The notes: generated by a model from the sequence alone, not told the origin. 55,866 bases of DNA from JACCXG01 sp963785755 (GCA_963785755.1 CAWAXG010000054.1:1-55866), one strand, 5' to 3'; counted from the stretch's first letter, positions 28,242 through 37,258 are shown. Numbers and translations are program-made.

Positions 28242-28634
28242 GTGAGGATCAAACTGACCAGCGTGCACGTCGACGACCAGGAGAAGGCCCTGCGCTTCTA
28301 TACCGACGTCCTGGGCTTCGTGAAGAAGGCCGACTTCAGCCAGGGGCCGTTTCGCTGGCTGACGGTGGCCTCACCAGAGGACCCTGACGGCACGGAGCTG
28401 CAGCTGGCGCTCAACAACAACCCGGCGGCCAAAGCCTACCAGCAGGCGATGTTCCAGCAAAGCCAGCCCGCGGCCATGTTCTTCACCGACGACGTGCAGG
28501 CCGATTACGAGCGGATGAAAGCGCGCGGCGCCGAGTTCACCATGCCGCCAACAGACGTGACCGCCTCCAAGATCGCCATGCTGAACGACACCTGCGGCAA
28601 TCTCATTCAGGTCACGCAGCTGAAGCGCTGGTAG
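28242..28634 (+). CDS. VOC/glyoxalase-fold protein
   Basis: The GTG at 28242 follows a strong AAGGAGG ribosome binding site; the longer frame from 28149 overlaps the promoter region and is not protein-like. About 130 residues with two beta-alpha-beta-beta-beta modules: VHVDDQEKALRFYTDVLGFV at the start and DDVQADYERMKARGAEFTMPP in the second half, then NDTCGNLIQVTQL. The metal ligands expected of glyoxalase I are only partly present, so it may be a fosfomycin-resistance-like, bleomycin-binding-like or non-catalytic VOC protein. It begins the unit driven by site B and is followed by a CPBP protease gene. Confidence 0.85.
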   Translation: MRIKLTSVHVDDQEKALRFYTDVLGFVKKADFSQGPFRWLTVASPEDPDGTELQLALNNNPAAKAYQQAMFQQSQPAAMFFTDDVQADYERMKARGAEFTMPPTDVTASKIAMLNDTCGNLIQVTQLKRW

Positions 28635-28642
28635 GGGAGAGC

Positions 28643-29359
28643 ATGAACATGAGCGACGTGACCGGCAAGCGCGTGCTCCTCGCCCTCGGGCTCTGGCTGA
28701 TCGCTGCGGTCGTCATCGGTACGGCGACCTTCTTCGCCGCTCGCAGCAGCGGTGCAGCCGCCGTCACGGCGATCGTGGTCGCCGAGGTCTACACGCTGCT
28801 CATTGTTGCCCTGATGATCGTCTTTCGCCCGCGCACGGCACAGGCGCTGGGGCTGGTCCGTTGCCGCGGCGCCGACGTCGGCCTTGCATTCGCCGCATGC
28901 GGGGGTGCGTACCTCATAGCGGCGGCGATTCAATCGGCTGTTGGACCGTGGCCCTGGTCGAGCTCGATCGCGATCTTGAACGCGATGGGGTCCGATGACG
29001 GCCGCCTCGCGACGGCGGGGCCGGCCGTGGCCGGGATCATTGTCATTCGCGCCTGCGTGCTCGCCGCGCTGGCAGAGGAGACGTTATTTCGGGGCGTGCT
29101 GTACACGTGGCTCCGGCAGCGGCTTCCGGCGAGCGCGGCGATCCCCGTCTCTGCCGCGGCACATGCCGCGATCCATGGCTTCCCTGCGATTCTTCCCCTC
29201 GCGTTCATTCTGGGGCTCGGCTTCGGTTGGGTGCGTGAGCGATCCGGTTCAACGGTGCCAACGGTCATCGTTCACGCGGTGCACAATGCCGCGCTGATCG
29301 GGTGGTCGTACTACGCCACCGGCTGGACTGCGCGGCTACCGACGTGGGGAGGCTCGTGA
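28643..29359 (+). CDS. CPBP family intramembrane protease-like protein
   Basis: A protein of 238 residues with about six to eight hydrophobic helices. The CPBP (Rce1-like) motifs are present: LAEETLFRGVL with the EExxxR, a following HAAIHG with the metal-binding His, and a last HAVHNAALI with the third motif. The family includes prenyl-protein endopeptidases and bacteriocin immunity proteins. The start at 28643 lies eight bases after the VOC gene, so the two are probably one transcript. The frame is intact. Confidence 0.85.
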   Translation: MNMSDVTGKRVLLALGLWLIAAVVIGTATFFAARSSGAAAVTAIVVAEVYTLLIVALMIVFRPRTAQALGLVRCRGADVGLAFAACGGAYLIAAAIQSAVGPWPWSSSIAILNAMGSDDGRLATAGPAVAGIIVIRACVLAALAEETLFRGVLYTWLRQRLPASAAIPVSAAAHAAIHGFPAILPLAFILGLGFGWVRERSGSTVPTVIVHAVHNAALIGWSYYATGWTARLPTWGGS

Positions 29360-29549
29360 GCGAAGACGACTCATGCACAGCAGCGGGCGGCCCATCAATG
29401 ATGATCGAAAGGTGCGAGCCGTCCAGCGACAAGTTCATCGACAGGGAACACAGGGGGTGTCACAACGGTCCATCTGTCGCGTTCTCCTTTATGAGAGCCG
29501 ATCGGCGCCCTGACGTCCTGACGATGACCTCTGACAGAGAATTCGATCC

Positions 29550-29957
29550 TTGCGACACTGCTCGTGCGCGTTATTCGTTCGCGATGGACGGCTTCTGCTG
29601 GGACGACGATCCCCGGCAAAGCGTTTCTATCCCGGCGTCTGGGATCTGATCGGTGGGCACGCGAGGCCCGGAGAGACGCCGGAAGCAGCGCTCCTCCGCG
29701 AGGTCGAAGAAGAAATTGGTTCGATTCCAACGGAATTCTCGCTCCTCGAAACGGCGCCGGAACCCTACCCCGAAGCGCATGGTCCAGGCGTGTATCACGT
29801 CTTCCTGGTTCGCCGCTGGGCCGGGCCGGAGCCGTATCTCCGAAACGCGGAGCACGTCGAGCTTGGCTGGTTCACACCGAGCGAGGCGCGCGGTTTGAAT
29901 CTCGCCGATCCGGTCTATCTCGAGTTGTTCGCCAGGGTCTCCTCGCACATATGGTAG
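29550..29957 (+). CDS. NUDIX hydrolase
   Basis: It starts at a TTG (29550), since no ATG or GTG lies in frame before the conserved first strand (CSCALFVRDGRLLLGRRSP). The Nudix box is present in full: GHARPGETPEAALLREVEEEIG, at residues about 39-60. It probably hydrolyses a nucleoside diphosphate linked to some moiety. Length 135 residues is normal. A weak, off-spaced ECF41-like sequence (TGTCACA at 29458, 15 bases, CGTT) lies upstream. The DinB-like gene starts eight bases after its stop. Confidence 0.8.
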   Translation: MRHCSCALFVRDGRLLLGRRSPAKRFYPGVWDLIGGHARPGETPEAALLREVEEEIGSIPTEFSLLETAPEPYPEAHGPGVYHVFLVRRWAGPEPYLRNAEHVELGWFTPSEARGLNLADPVYLELFARVSSHIW

Positions 29958-29965
29958 GTAGTGCC

Positions 29966-30481
29966 ATGGATTCCCGTCTGGACACGTTGAAACGATCGCT
30001 GGAGTCGGCCATGGAAGGAATGTCCAGCGAGCAATTGAGCTGGCATCTCCCGGGGAAGTGGTCTGCGGCGGAGGTGCTCGAACACCTGTACCTGACCTAT
30101 ACCGGAACGATCAAAGGATTGGAGAAAGTGATGACCCGTGGCGCACCGCTCGCGACGAGGCCATCCATGGTCCAACGCGTGCTGACTTTCGTGGTCGTGC
30201 AATTGGGCTACATACCTGCCGGACTGGAGGCCCCCGCAATGGTGCGGCCGAGGGGGCTGCCGGTGGAGCAGGTGCGAAACGAGTTCTGGGCAAAGCTCGC
30301 GGCGATGGATGCGATCATCGCGCAGTGTGAAGCCCGCTTCGGACGCCATGTCAAGCTGCTCGACCATCCGATCCTGGGTGCGCTGACTTCGACACAGTGG
30401 CGAACGCTCCATCTGGTGCACGGACGGCATCACCAGAAACAGCTGCTCCGGCTTCGCAAACGCACGTTGGAAACCCGGTGA
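29966..30481 (+). CDS. DinB/YfiT-like four-helix protein
   Basis: The ATG at 29966 gives 171 residues. Helical bundle with the spaced His residues typical of DinB-like metal sites: KWSAAEVLEHLYLTYTG near the N-terminus and LHLVHGRHHQKQL near the C-terminus. The family includes thiol-S-transferases and damage-inducible proteins. It follows the NUDIX gene by eight bases, so the two are likely co-transcribed. The upstream part of the open frame (from 29564) overlaps the NUDIX gene and is not used. Confidence 0.8.
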   Translation: MDSRLDTLKRSLESAMEGMSSEQLSWHLPGKWSAAEVLEHLYLTYTGTIKGLEKVMTRGAPLATRPSMVQRVLTFVVVQLGYIPAGLEAPAMVRPRGLPVEQVRNEFWAKLAAMDAIIAQCEARFGRHVKLLDHPILGALTSTQWRTLHLVHGRHHQKQLLRLRKRTLETR

Positions 30482-30636
30482 GCCCTTAAGCTAGCCGGCC
30501 CGGCTCATATCCGCATCAGGAAGACGCGTGAGCAGCTTCATGAGCTCACTGGATTCGAAACGGTGTCGGTCTCGGGCCTCACGCAGACCGACTGTTATCC
30601 GACGGAGCACAGGTGGAGTCGGTCCTCCGGCCTGAG

Positions 30637-31122
30637 CTAACGTGCGGGCTCGAACAACTCGATCGGGTTCCCGTCAGGGTCCTCGATCTGAATCTGCCTG
30701 CCGCCCGGCCCGGTTTCCATCGCGTTCCGAAAATGCAGACCGGCGTTCTTCAGCGTTTCGATGAACGTCGGAAGATCGTGGACCCGAAGTACCACGCGGT
30801 TCCATCCCCCCGGTTCTTGACGCTGACCGTTCGGCATCGGCCGCGATCCCGACGCTGCTGGACCGCTGAGCAGAATCAGCGCATCGCCGAGCGAGACACT
30901 GGCGAATGCGGGAAGCTGTTGATGCTCGAGCGCGAAGCCGAGGTGCGTTGTGTAGAACGAGACCGAGCGGGCCACGTCTCTGACTTGATACCGGACGCCG
31001 TGTACGCCTTGGACGAATGCGTGTGTTCCGCCGCGCTTCTCCTGAGCTGCCTTGGTTGTTTCGGTCGGCGCCATCTCTTCTTCTCCTACGGTTTGAGGAT
31101 TGTGATTGGTAACCAGGTGCAT
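30637..31122 (-). CDS. VOC/glyoxalase-fold protein
   Basis: A protein of 161 residues with a 35-residue N-terminal extension of uncertain use. The VOC core begins GVHGVRYQVRDVARSVSFYT and ends GRQIQIEDPDGNPIELFEP, the typical second metal or substrate segment. It is preceded on its own strand by an ECF41-type site (31215-31241), about 93 bases upstream of the start. It could be a glyoxalase, an extradiol dioxygenase relative or an antibiotic-binding protein. The frame is intact. Confidence 0.85.
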   Translation of the reverse strand: MHLVTNHNPQTVGEEEMAPTETTKAAQEKRGGTHAFVQGVHGVRYQVRDVARSVSFYTTHLGFALEHQQLPAFASVSLGDALILLSGPAASGSRPMPNGQRQEPGGWNRVVLRVHDLPTFIETLKNAGLHFRNAMETGPGGRQIQIEDPDGNPIELFEPAR

Positions 31123-31179
31123 GAAACGATCCTTCGAGGCGCTTGAAATTGCTCAGCGAGCGACTCAGGCGTGGGCATC

Positions 31180-31206
31180 GGTCACATTCCTCCGTCGCGC
31201 TCCGTC
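31180..31206 (+). promoter_or_regulatory. ECF41-type promoter (site D)
   Basis: GGTCACA at 31180, 16 bases, CGTC at 31203. It lies 79 bases upstream of a second plus-strand copy (site E); the pair forms tandem promoters for the DoxX gene. Confidence 0.6.
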
Positions 31207-31214
31207 ATGGTACA

Positions 31215-31241
31215 GACGGACGAAACGCCGCTGATGTGACC
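31215..31241 (-). promoter_or_regulatory. ECF41-type promoter (site F)
   Basis: On the minus strand: GGTCACA (plus 31235-31241), 16 bases, CGTC (plus 31215-31218). It points to the VOC gene that starts at 31122. Confidence 0.65.
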
Positions 31242-31258
31242 AGGCCGAAACGGGCAGC

Positions 31259-31285
31259 CGTCACATTCAGCCTGTCCGATCCGTC
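31259..31285 (+). promoter_or_regulatory. ECF41-type promoter (site E)
   Basis: CGTCACA at 31259, 16 bases, CGTC at 31282. It is 20 bases before the DoxX start codon at 31305, with an AGGAGG ribosome binding site between. Confidence 0.65.
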
Positions 31286-31304
31286 ATGCTGACAGGAGGA
31301 CGAC

Positions 31305-31787
31305 ATGGACATGAATGTGACATTGGAACGCAGCGGCGCCCTTTCCCCCATGGACCTGAGCCTGCCGCGCCCCAAAGGCATCGTCATCGGCTTCTGGACC
31401 GTCACCGCGCTCTTCTGCCTGCAGATAGGGTTCACCGCCTACGCGCAAATGCGGCTGCCGCAGGTGGCGGAGGCGTTCACCCACCTCGGCTTCCCCGACT
31501 ACTTCCGGGTGGAGCTCACGTGGGCCAAGCTCCTCGGCGTGGTGCTGCTGCTTGCGCCGGTACCGGCGCGGCTCAAGGAGTGGGCCTACGCCGGCTTCGC
31601 CATCACCCTCGGCTCGGCGCTCATCGCCCACCTCTCGGTGGGAGACGGCCCGGAGGCGTGGGGCTTTGCGGCGGGCACCGGCGTGCTCTGGGGGCTCTCG
31701 TACTTCTTCTGGCGCCGCCTGGAGGCCATGCCGGCGAGCGAGATGAACCCGGCTAAAATACGGGTTTCTGAAAGGTCGAGTCGATGA
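31305..31787 (+). CDS. DoxX-like membrane protein
   Basis: A protein of 160 residues with four hydrophobic helices, including GIVIGFWTVTALFCLQIGFTAY, LTWAKLLGVVLLLAPVP, EWAYAGFAITLGSALIAHL and GVLWGLSYFFW. FxxYFRVELTWAKLLG resembles the DoxX core. The family is linked to redox homeostasis and is a frequent member of ECF41-controlled sets. Start ATG at 31305 with a good AGGAGG box. It overlaps the following DUF1801 gene by four bases (ATGA). Confidence 0.85.
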   Translation: MDMNVTLERSGALSPMDLSLPRPKGIVIGFWTVTALFCLQIGFTAYAQMRLPQVAEAFTHLGFPDYFRVELTWAKLLGVVLLLAPVPARLKEWAYAGFAITLGSALIAHLSVGDGPEAWGFAAGTGVLWGLSYFFWRRLEAMPASEMNPAKIRVSERSSR

Positions 31788-32203
31788 ACACTGCGGCGAA
31801 ACGGGGGAGCGAGGCTTCCAGACTGATCGATGCAAGGATCAGGGAGCTCGGGGATTGGCGGGGGGAAACCCTCAGCAGAATGCGTGCGCTCATCAAGAAA
31901 GCAGACCCGGACGTCGTCGAGGAGTGCAAGTGGGTCAAAGCAACCAACCCTGGTGTCCCGGTTTGGTCGCACGACGGCATCATCTGCACTGGCGAGTCGT
32001 ACAAGAATGTCGTGAAGCTGACCTTCGCCAAGGGCGCGTCTCTGAAGGATCCGGCCCGTCTCTTCAACTCGAGTCTCGACGGAAACGTACGCCGCGCGAT
32101 CGACATCCACGAAGGAGAAGAAGTTGACGGGTCCGCATTCAAGGCGCTCGTTCGCCAGGCGGTCGCCCTCAACAGATCTGGCAAGTCGAAACCTTCGAAG
32201 TAA
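31784..32203 (+). CDS. DUF1801 (YdhG-like) protein
   Basis: A protein of 139 residues. The central segment DPDVVEECKWVKATNPGVPVWSHDG, followed by GIICTGESYKNVVKLTFAKGA, is typical of DUF1801/YdhG proteins, small alpha/beta proteins of unproven function that often sit in ECF-controlled units. It overlaps the DoxX gene by four bases, so it should be co-translated with it. The end is basic (GKSKPSK). The frame is intact. Confidence 0.85.
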   Translation: MNTAAKRGSEASRLIDARIRELGDWRGETLSRMRALIKKADPDVVEECKWVKATNPGVPVWSHDGIICTGESYKNVVKLTFAKGASLKDPARLFNSSLDGNVRRAIDIHEGEEVDGSAFKALVRQAVALNRSGKSKPSK

Positions 32204-32256
32204 GGGGAAGGCCGCCGCGGCCAAGCCCAGGGGGGCGGCCTGCGTTCCCAACGCGC

Positions 32257-34995
32257 TCAATCGGATCGGAGGGCCGTGATGGGATCAACGCGCATCGCCC
32301 GGCGCGCGGGAACGATGCAGGCGACAAGGGCAATGGCGATCAGGAGAGTCGCCGCCCCGGCAAACGTTGCGGGGTCCGACGTCGGCACGCCGTAGAGGAA
32401 TCTCTCGAGCGATCGCGCCGTCGCGAAACCGCCGATCAAGCCGATGACGGCCCCAGCGCCGACGAGCGTCATGCCGCCGCGGACGACCGACAGGAATACC
32501 TCGCGCGGCGCCGCGCCGAGTGCCAGGCGGATGCCCATCTCGTGCGTGCGACGCGCAATCGAGAACGACAGCACGCCGTAGATGCCGATCGCGGCGAGCA
32601 GCAGCGCGAGGCTGCCGAAGCCCGCGAGCAGCCACGCGCCCATGCGCGCCGAGTAGAGCGACGTCCCGATCGTCTGCGTCATCGTCTCGACGCCCGACAC
32701 GGGCAGGTTCGGTTCCAGCTGCTGGATCTCGCGGCGCAGGCTTGCGATCATCGACGCGGGCGGGAGGGAGACGCGCACGTACAGCGTCATGCCCGACTCG
32801 TGATTCTGACCCACGGGCAAGTACGCGACGGGCAGGGAGGCCTCGCCGAGCTCGGCGTAGGTACTGTCGCCCACGACGCCCACGATCTCTCGCCACGGAC
32901 CTTGCCGCCCGTTGAAGCTCACGCGCGCGCCGAGCGCGTTGCCGCTCTTGAAGTGCATTCGCACGGCGGTCTCGTTGATGATCGCCACCGGCGGCCGGCC
33001 CTCCACGTCGTGCGCGTCGAAATCGCGGCCGGACACGAGCGGGATCCCCAGCGTGCGGAAGAATCCGGGCCCAACCACGTTGGCGTTGATCCGGGTGGGA
33101 TCGCTGGTCACGACGCCGGCGCCCTGGCCGAACACGAACTCGTCCGGGTACTCCGGCCGCCCTTCCACCATGAGCCCGATGATCCGGCCGTCGCCCGTCA
33201 TGATGGCGAGGCGCGCGATCGCGGCCGACTCGACGCCCGGCAGGCGCTCGGCCCGCTCGACGATCGTCCCATAGAATTCTCGTCCCTGCTCGTTCGTGTA
33301 GCGCAGCAGGTTGATCTCGAGAGGGGCGGACACGAGCTTCTCCGCGTCGAACCCGGGATCGAGCGCGTGCGCCGCCTGCAGGCTGCGAACGAAGAGTCCG
33401 GCTGGAATCAGCAGCAGCACCGCCAGCGCGACCTCTCCAACCACCAACAGCTTCTGCAAGTCGTATCGACGTCCGCCGTCGTTGCCCGCCCTTGACGCAT
33501 CCTTGAGCGCCGGGACCAGGCCCGGCCGCGACGCCTTCAGCGCCGGCGCAACACCCAATACCAGGCCGGTGATCAGCGAGAGCACGATCGAGAACAGCAG
33601 CACGCTCCGATCGATCGCGAGGTCGAGCGCGACGGGAAGCGCACCCGGCGGCGGCGGCGAGGCCCGGAACGCCAGCACCATCGCCGAGGCCATGCTGAGC
33701 CCGACGATGCCGCCGACGAGCGACAGCAGCACGGTCTCGGTCAGCAGTTGCCGCACGAGCCGCGCGCGGCTCGCGCCGATCGCGAGGCGCACGGCCAGCT
33801 CGCGCCGGCGCGCCGTGGCCTTCGCAAGCAGCAGGCTCGCGATATTCGCGCACGCAATCAGCAGCACCGTCGCGACGACGCCGCCGAGCAGGAATCCGAC
33901 CGCGCGCATCCGCTGACGCGATTCGGGATTGTCCTCGTCGATGGGCACGACGGGCATCCGCTCCGGAGTCGTCTTCGGATTCACTGCGCGCGCATGGGTC
34001 GTCCCCAGCGTCTCGATCTCCGCGCGCGCCTGCATGGCCGTTCGATCCGGCCTGAGGCGGCCCAGGAGGAACAGCCAGCTCACGGTGCTCTGCAGCCGGT
34101 CGCTCGGCGGCCGCAGGACCGGCTGCATCATCATCGGCACGTACACGTGACGCACGGTCCCCACTCGCGGACCGGGGAAGCCCGCCGGGGTCACGCCCAC
34201 AATCGTGAAGACGTTCCCGTTCAGACGGATCTCGTGACCGATGATGTCGGGCCGGCCGGCGAAGCGCGTCTGCCACAGCTCGCGGCTGATGACGACCACC
34301 GGATGTCCGCCTGGCGTCACGTCGTCGGCGGGCGAGAGGAGTCGCCCGCGATCGGCGGCGAGGCCGAGGACGTCGAAGAAGTTGCCGGTGACGAGATAGC
34401 CGAGGGTGCGATCCGCGCCGTTGCCGGCATTCAGGCTGGCGACGAATCCGGACCAGGCCGCCACGCCGTCAAACGTCTGAGTGCCGTCGCGGAGCGCGGT
34501 GTACATCGGATACGGGAAGACACCGCCGTTCTTCTCCCGCTGCACGTAGACCAGCCGATCGCGGTCGGGCACCGGCAGGCGTTGCAGGAGTGTGGCGTTG
34601 ACGACGGTGAAGATGGCGGTGTTGGCGCCAATGCCGAGGGCGAGCGTCAGGATGGCCGCGAGCGCGTGGGTTGGTTGCTTCCTCAGGGCGCGGGCTGCAT
34701 AGCGGAGGTCCTGCCAGAGATCGCCAAGCAGGCGTCCGGCGGAAACCCCCGGCGTGATGGCTTCGGGTGCGTGCGCCTGTCGCAGCGGCGCGAGGTGTCG
34801 TGCGAGTACATTTCCATCGCGGAACCCGGCGAGCGCCAGCTTCGTCGCCTCGTCCGCCGAGGTGCCGCCTGCGACGAGCTCTCGCCAGCGATCTTCGAGA
34901 TGCTGCGAGAGTTCCTCGACGATCTCGCTCTCACGGGACGGCGACAGGCGCAGTGACGCCAGGCGCGAGCGAATGTGCGGTTTCCAATCAGGCAT
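32257..34995 (-). CDS. ADOP-family duplicated ABC permease
   Basis: A protein of 912 residues. The first about 60 residues (RSRLASLRLSPSRESEIVEELSQHLEDRWRELV) are the helical N-terminal region seen in acidobacterial duplicated orphan permeases. Two FtsX-like blocks follow, each with a MacB-type periplasmic domain between the first and later membrane helices. The first block is QPTHALAAILTLALGIGANTAIFTVVN onward, with the FtsX core near residue 370; the second begins near residue 495 and ends in CIVPARRAMRVDPITALRSD. No ATPase gene is adjacent, as usual for this family. Role in export of a lipid, peptide or drug is inferred. The frame is intact. Confidence 0.92.
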   Translation of the reverse strand: MPDWKPHIRSRLASLRLSPSRESEIVEELSQHLEDRWRELVAGGTSADEATKLALAGFRDGNVLARHLAPLRQAHAPEAITPGVSAGRLLGDLWQDLRYAARALRKQPTHALAAILTLALGIGANTAIFTVVNATLLQRLPVPDRDRLVYVQREKNGGVFPYPMYTALRDGTQTFDGVAAWSGFVASLNAGNGADRTLGYLVTGNFFDVLGLAADRGRLLSPADDVTPGGHPVVVISRELWQTRFAGRPDIIGHEIRLNGNVFTIVGVTPAGFPGPRVGTVRHVYVPMMMQPVLRPPSDRLQSTVSWLFLLGRLRPDRTAMQARAEIETLGTTHARAVNPKTTPERMPVVPIDEDNPESRQRMRAVGFLLGGVVATVLLIACANIASLLLAKATARRRELAVRLAIGASRARLVRQLLTETVLLSLVGGIVGLSMASAMVLAFRASPPPPGALPVALDLAIDRSVLLFSIVLSLITGLVLGVAPALKASRPGLVPALKDASRAGNDGGRRYDLQKLLVVGEVALAVLLLIPAGLFVRSLQAAHALDPGFDAEKLVSAPLEINLLRYTNEQGREFYGTIVERAERLPGVESAAIARLAIMTGDGRIIGLMVEGRPEYPDEFVFGQGAGVVTSDPTRINANVVGPGFFRTLGIPLVSGRDFDAHDVEGRPPVAIINETAVRMHFKSGNALGARVSFNGRQGPWREIVGVVGDSTYAELGEASLPVAYLPVGQNHESGMTLYVRVSLPPASMIASLRREIQQLEPNLPVSGVETMTQTIGTSLYSARMGAWLLAGFGSLALLLAAIGIYGVLSFSIARRTHEMGIRLALGAAPREVFLSVVRGGMTLVGAGAVIGLIGGFATARSLERFLYGVPTSDPATFAGAATLLIAIALVACIVPARRAMRVDPITALRSD

Positions 34996-35160
34996 GTTCG
35001 AGCGCCGAGAGGTTAATGTCTGTCATAAGCAGATACTACACCCTCAGACGGGTCAGCGGCCGAAATGGTTGGATTGGGAAACGGGGATGGTCGGAGACAG
35101 GGGGAGGGTTGTAAGGACCGCGAGGAAGTTGTGGCGACCTCCTCGCGAGGACGCATCCTG

Positions 35161-36097
35161 CTAGAGACGATCCCGCAACCGGCCATCCTGCAGCGTCGTC
35201 GGCCTCCGCTTAACCAAGCTCCCCACGTCGGTCACAAATTTTGAGAGCAGCGGGGACAGGTTGTCCTTTCTCCAGACGAGAGCCAATGGCAACGACAGCT
35301 TGAGGTCGGCGACTTTCAATATCGCCACGCCGTCCGGACATCGCCAGCGGGCGGTTTCTACGACGAAACCTACGCCCATGCCTTGAGCGACGAGTGTCAG
35401 TATCGTCGCTTCGTTCGACGCTTCCTGAATGATTCGAGGCGATTTCAGGCCGCCACGGAAACATTCGTACATCAAGCGGTCGTAGAATGCCGCGCTCTCG
35501 CGCCTCGGAAACCAGATGAAACGCGCATCCGTCATGTCGCGCAGCCGGACGCTTTTGGACTTACTGAGTGGATGCGCGGCAGGAGCAGCCAATGCCAGGC
35601 GGTTCACGGCGACCGGCATTTGATCCAGCTCCCGATCTGGCTTCGGCGGGTTGAACATGAACGCGGCATCCAGTCGGCCAGATCGAACGGCCTCGAGCTG
35701 TTGCAGACTCGGCAGCGGATCCAGCTGCAGTTCTGCGTCGGGGTGGCGCTCCCGGAAGAGGTGGAGCGAGTCGGGTACGACGCCCCGCCATGAGGCATTC
35801 TCAGTGAATCCGACGCGCAGCGTTCCTGATTGGCCGCGCGCTACGCGTTGCGCGCGCTCCGTCGCTTCGTTCAGCTGTTGAAGAATTCCGCGTATATCCT
35901 CGAGAAACAACTTGCCCGCTGAATTGATCTTCACGCCGCGACTGAGGCGATCGAACAACTTGAAACCGATCTCACGTTCGAGATCCTGAATCTGTCGCGA
36001 TAGCGCTGGTTGAGCCACTCGCAGGCGTTGTGCCGCGCGCCCGAAATGTTCTTCTTCCGCCAACCGCCACGAAGTATCGAAGATGCCGCAGTTCCAC
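35161..36097 (-). CDS. LysR-family transcriptional regulator, one-base insertion
   Basis: The natural start is probably the GTG at 36097, giving (M)ELRHLRYFVAV. An extra G near 36058 then shifts the frame to AEEEHFGRAAQRLRVAQPALSRQIQDLE, the helix-turn-helix. The rest is a normal effector domain (for example RFIWFPRRESAAFYDRLM, LVAQGMGVGFVVE). The longer open frame from 36147 has an N-terminus unlike LysR proteins, which supports the insertion. It is divergent from the NTF2-fold gene at 36191 and likely regulates it, as LysR proteins often do with a divergent neighbour. Confidence 0.85.
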
Positions 36098-36190
36098 ACC
36101 GATACCTTATCGCGATTGGTCCGATATGAACAATATCTTGGACGCATCGCTCGACCTTTGGCACAGTGGCGTCAGAAAGGGTGGTGAGCG

Positions 36191-36568
36191 ATGCCTCAGA
36201 TCGATCGATTCACGACGAAACTGAGCCTGCCCGGGCCGGTCGCCAACTACATGAGGGCGGTCAACACCGGCGCCGCGGACGAATTTGCGACAAGTTTCGC
36301 CGACGATGCGGTTGTGGTCGACGTGAACCGCGAGCTGCGCGGTCTCGACGCGATCGCGGATTGGGCCCGCACCGACATCTTCGGGGCTCACGTGCACTTC
36401 GACGTCCTGAACGTCACAGAGCGCCAGGGACGAACCATCGTCACACTCAAGGTTGACGGAACGTTCGATCGCACGGGATTACCCGATCCTCTCGTGATGG
36501 ACCATGAATTCACGCTGGCAGAGGGGAAGATCGCCGAGCTGCGAATCGGGTTCGACAGGGCACGCTGA
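36191..36568 (+). CDS. SnoaL/NTF2-fold protein
   Basis: A protein of 125 residues with the cone-shaped NTF2 fold: an N-terminal helix (VANYMRAVNTGAADEFATSFADDAVVVD), then strands ending HEFTLAEGKIAELRI. These proteins act as cyclases, isomerases or small-ligand binders. It is divergent from the LysR gene. Its stop codon overlaps the start of an SDR fragment (ATGA), so a short operon probably once existed here. The frame is intact. Confidence 0.85.
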   Translation: MPQIDRFTTKLSLPGPVANYMRAVNTGAADEFATSFADDAVVVDVNRELRGLDAIADWARTDIFGAHVHFDVLNVTERQGRTIVTLKVDGTFDRTGLPDPLVMDHEFTLAEGKIAELRIGFDRAR

Positions 36569-36729
36569 TGGCCCATGCCCTGACTGGTAAGGTCGCGCTC
36601 GTCACCGGCGCGGCCAAGGGCATTGGAGCCGGCATAGCGAAGGCGATGTCGTCCGCCGGTGCCTCGGTCGTCGTGAACTTCGCCAGTGACCGACCAGGCG
36701 TAGAGCGCGTCGTCGCACGCTTTCGATGA
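36568..36729 (+). pseudogene. Short-chain dehydrogenase, N-terminal fragment
   Basis: It encodes 53 residues: GKVALVTGAAKGIGAGIAKAM is the TGxxxGIG cofactor loop, followed by AGASVVVNFAS. The rest of the enzyme, including the catalytic Ser-Tyr-Lys, is missing; a stop occurs just after VERVVARFR. The next sequence belongs to an unrelated membrane protein. It starts inside the stop of the NTF2-fold gene, so it was the second gene of that operon before truncation at about 36715-36725. Confidence 0.8.
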
Positions 36730-37090
36730 CACCCGTCGGTGCTTTGTTCCCCAAGGCATGCTCGGCCTCGTGAGGCCGGAGCGCGGCGCGCACGCCCACG
36801 GGCTTTTCGTGGCAACGACTCTGCTCTCCGTCGTCCTCACGCCGCTTGCAATTGAAGTGATCAACGTGCTCTACGGAGAGGATCTGCACCTCAGCCCTTT
36901 GACCGTCGCCAGCGTGGCCGTGGGAGCGCTGCTGCTTCCGCTCGGCATTGGGCTTGTCATCGGACGCTTCTTCCCGGCCGCGAAGCGGTGGGTTCCTGCG
37001 ATTCAGCAAGCGAGCGGACGTCTGTTCCTTCTGTGCCTTGTCGGTTTCACGATCCTGTGGCTGTATTCGGGACGATTTCCGCAACTGTTC
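36730..37090 (+). pseudogene. Transporter fragment with membrane helices
   Basis: From about 36758 the plus strand encodes LFVATTLLSVVLTPLAIEVI, LTVASVAVGALLLPLGIGLVIG and LFLLCLVGFTILWLYSG, three membrane helices. The order and loop (RFFPAAKRW between helices) resemble bile acid/sodium symporter-like or arsenite-permease-like proteins, but only about 110 residues remain. It has no start of its own and degenerates after 37090. It abuts the SDR fragment, so a deletion or assembly join fused the two. Confidence 0.55.
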
Positions 37091-37258
37091 AGCAGGACCT
37101 GCCGTCCGCGAAAGGCCATGAAGACTCGTCGGTCGACGATCTTCGACCCTGGCTGGTGCGTGCGGCGTAGCCGCCTGGCGCGTGTACGGTCGCCGTCAGC
37201 ACGACCCTCGGGACCACGCGGCCGAGGACAGGTCCCGAGAAATGGGGCCAGTCGCCTG
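37091..37258. other. Unassigned sequence after the transporter fragment
   Basis: No gene is recognised. It lies between the transporter fragment and the 3' end of the minus-strand kinase gene. Confidence 0.35.

Noticed and set aside
29458..29483. Another TGTCACA with CGTT 15 bases further on, before the NUDIX gene.
   Set aside because: The spacing and the -10 element both deviate, so it is weaker than the six sites listed.
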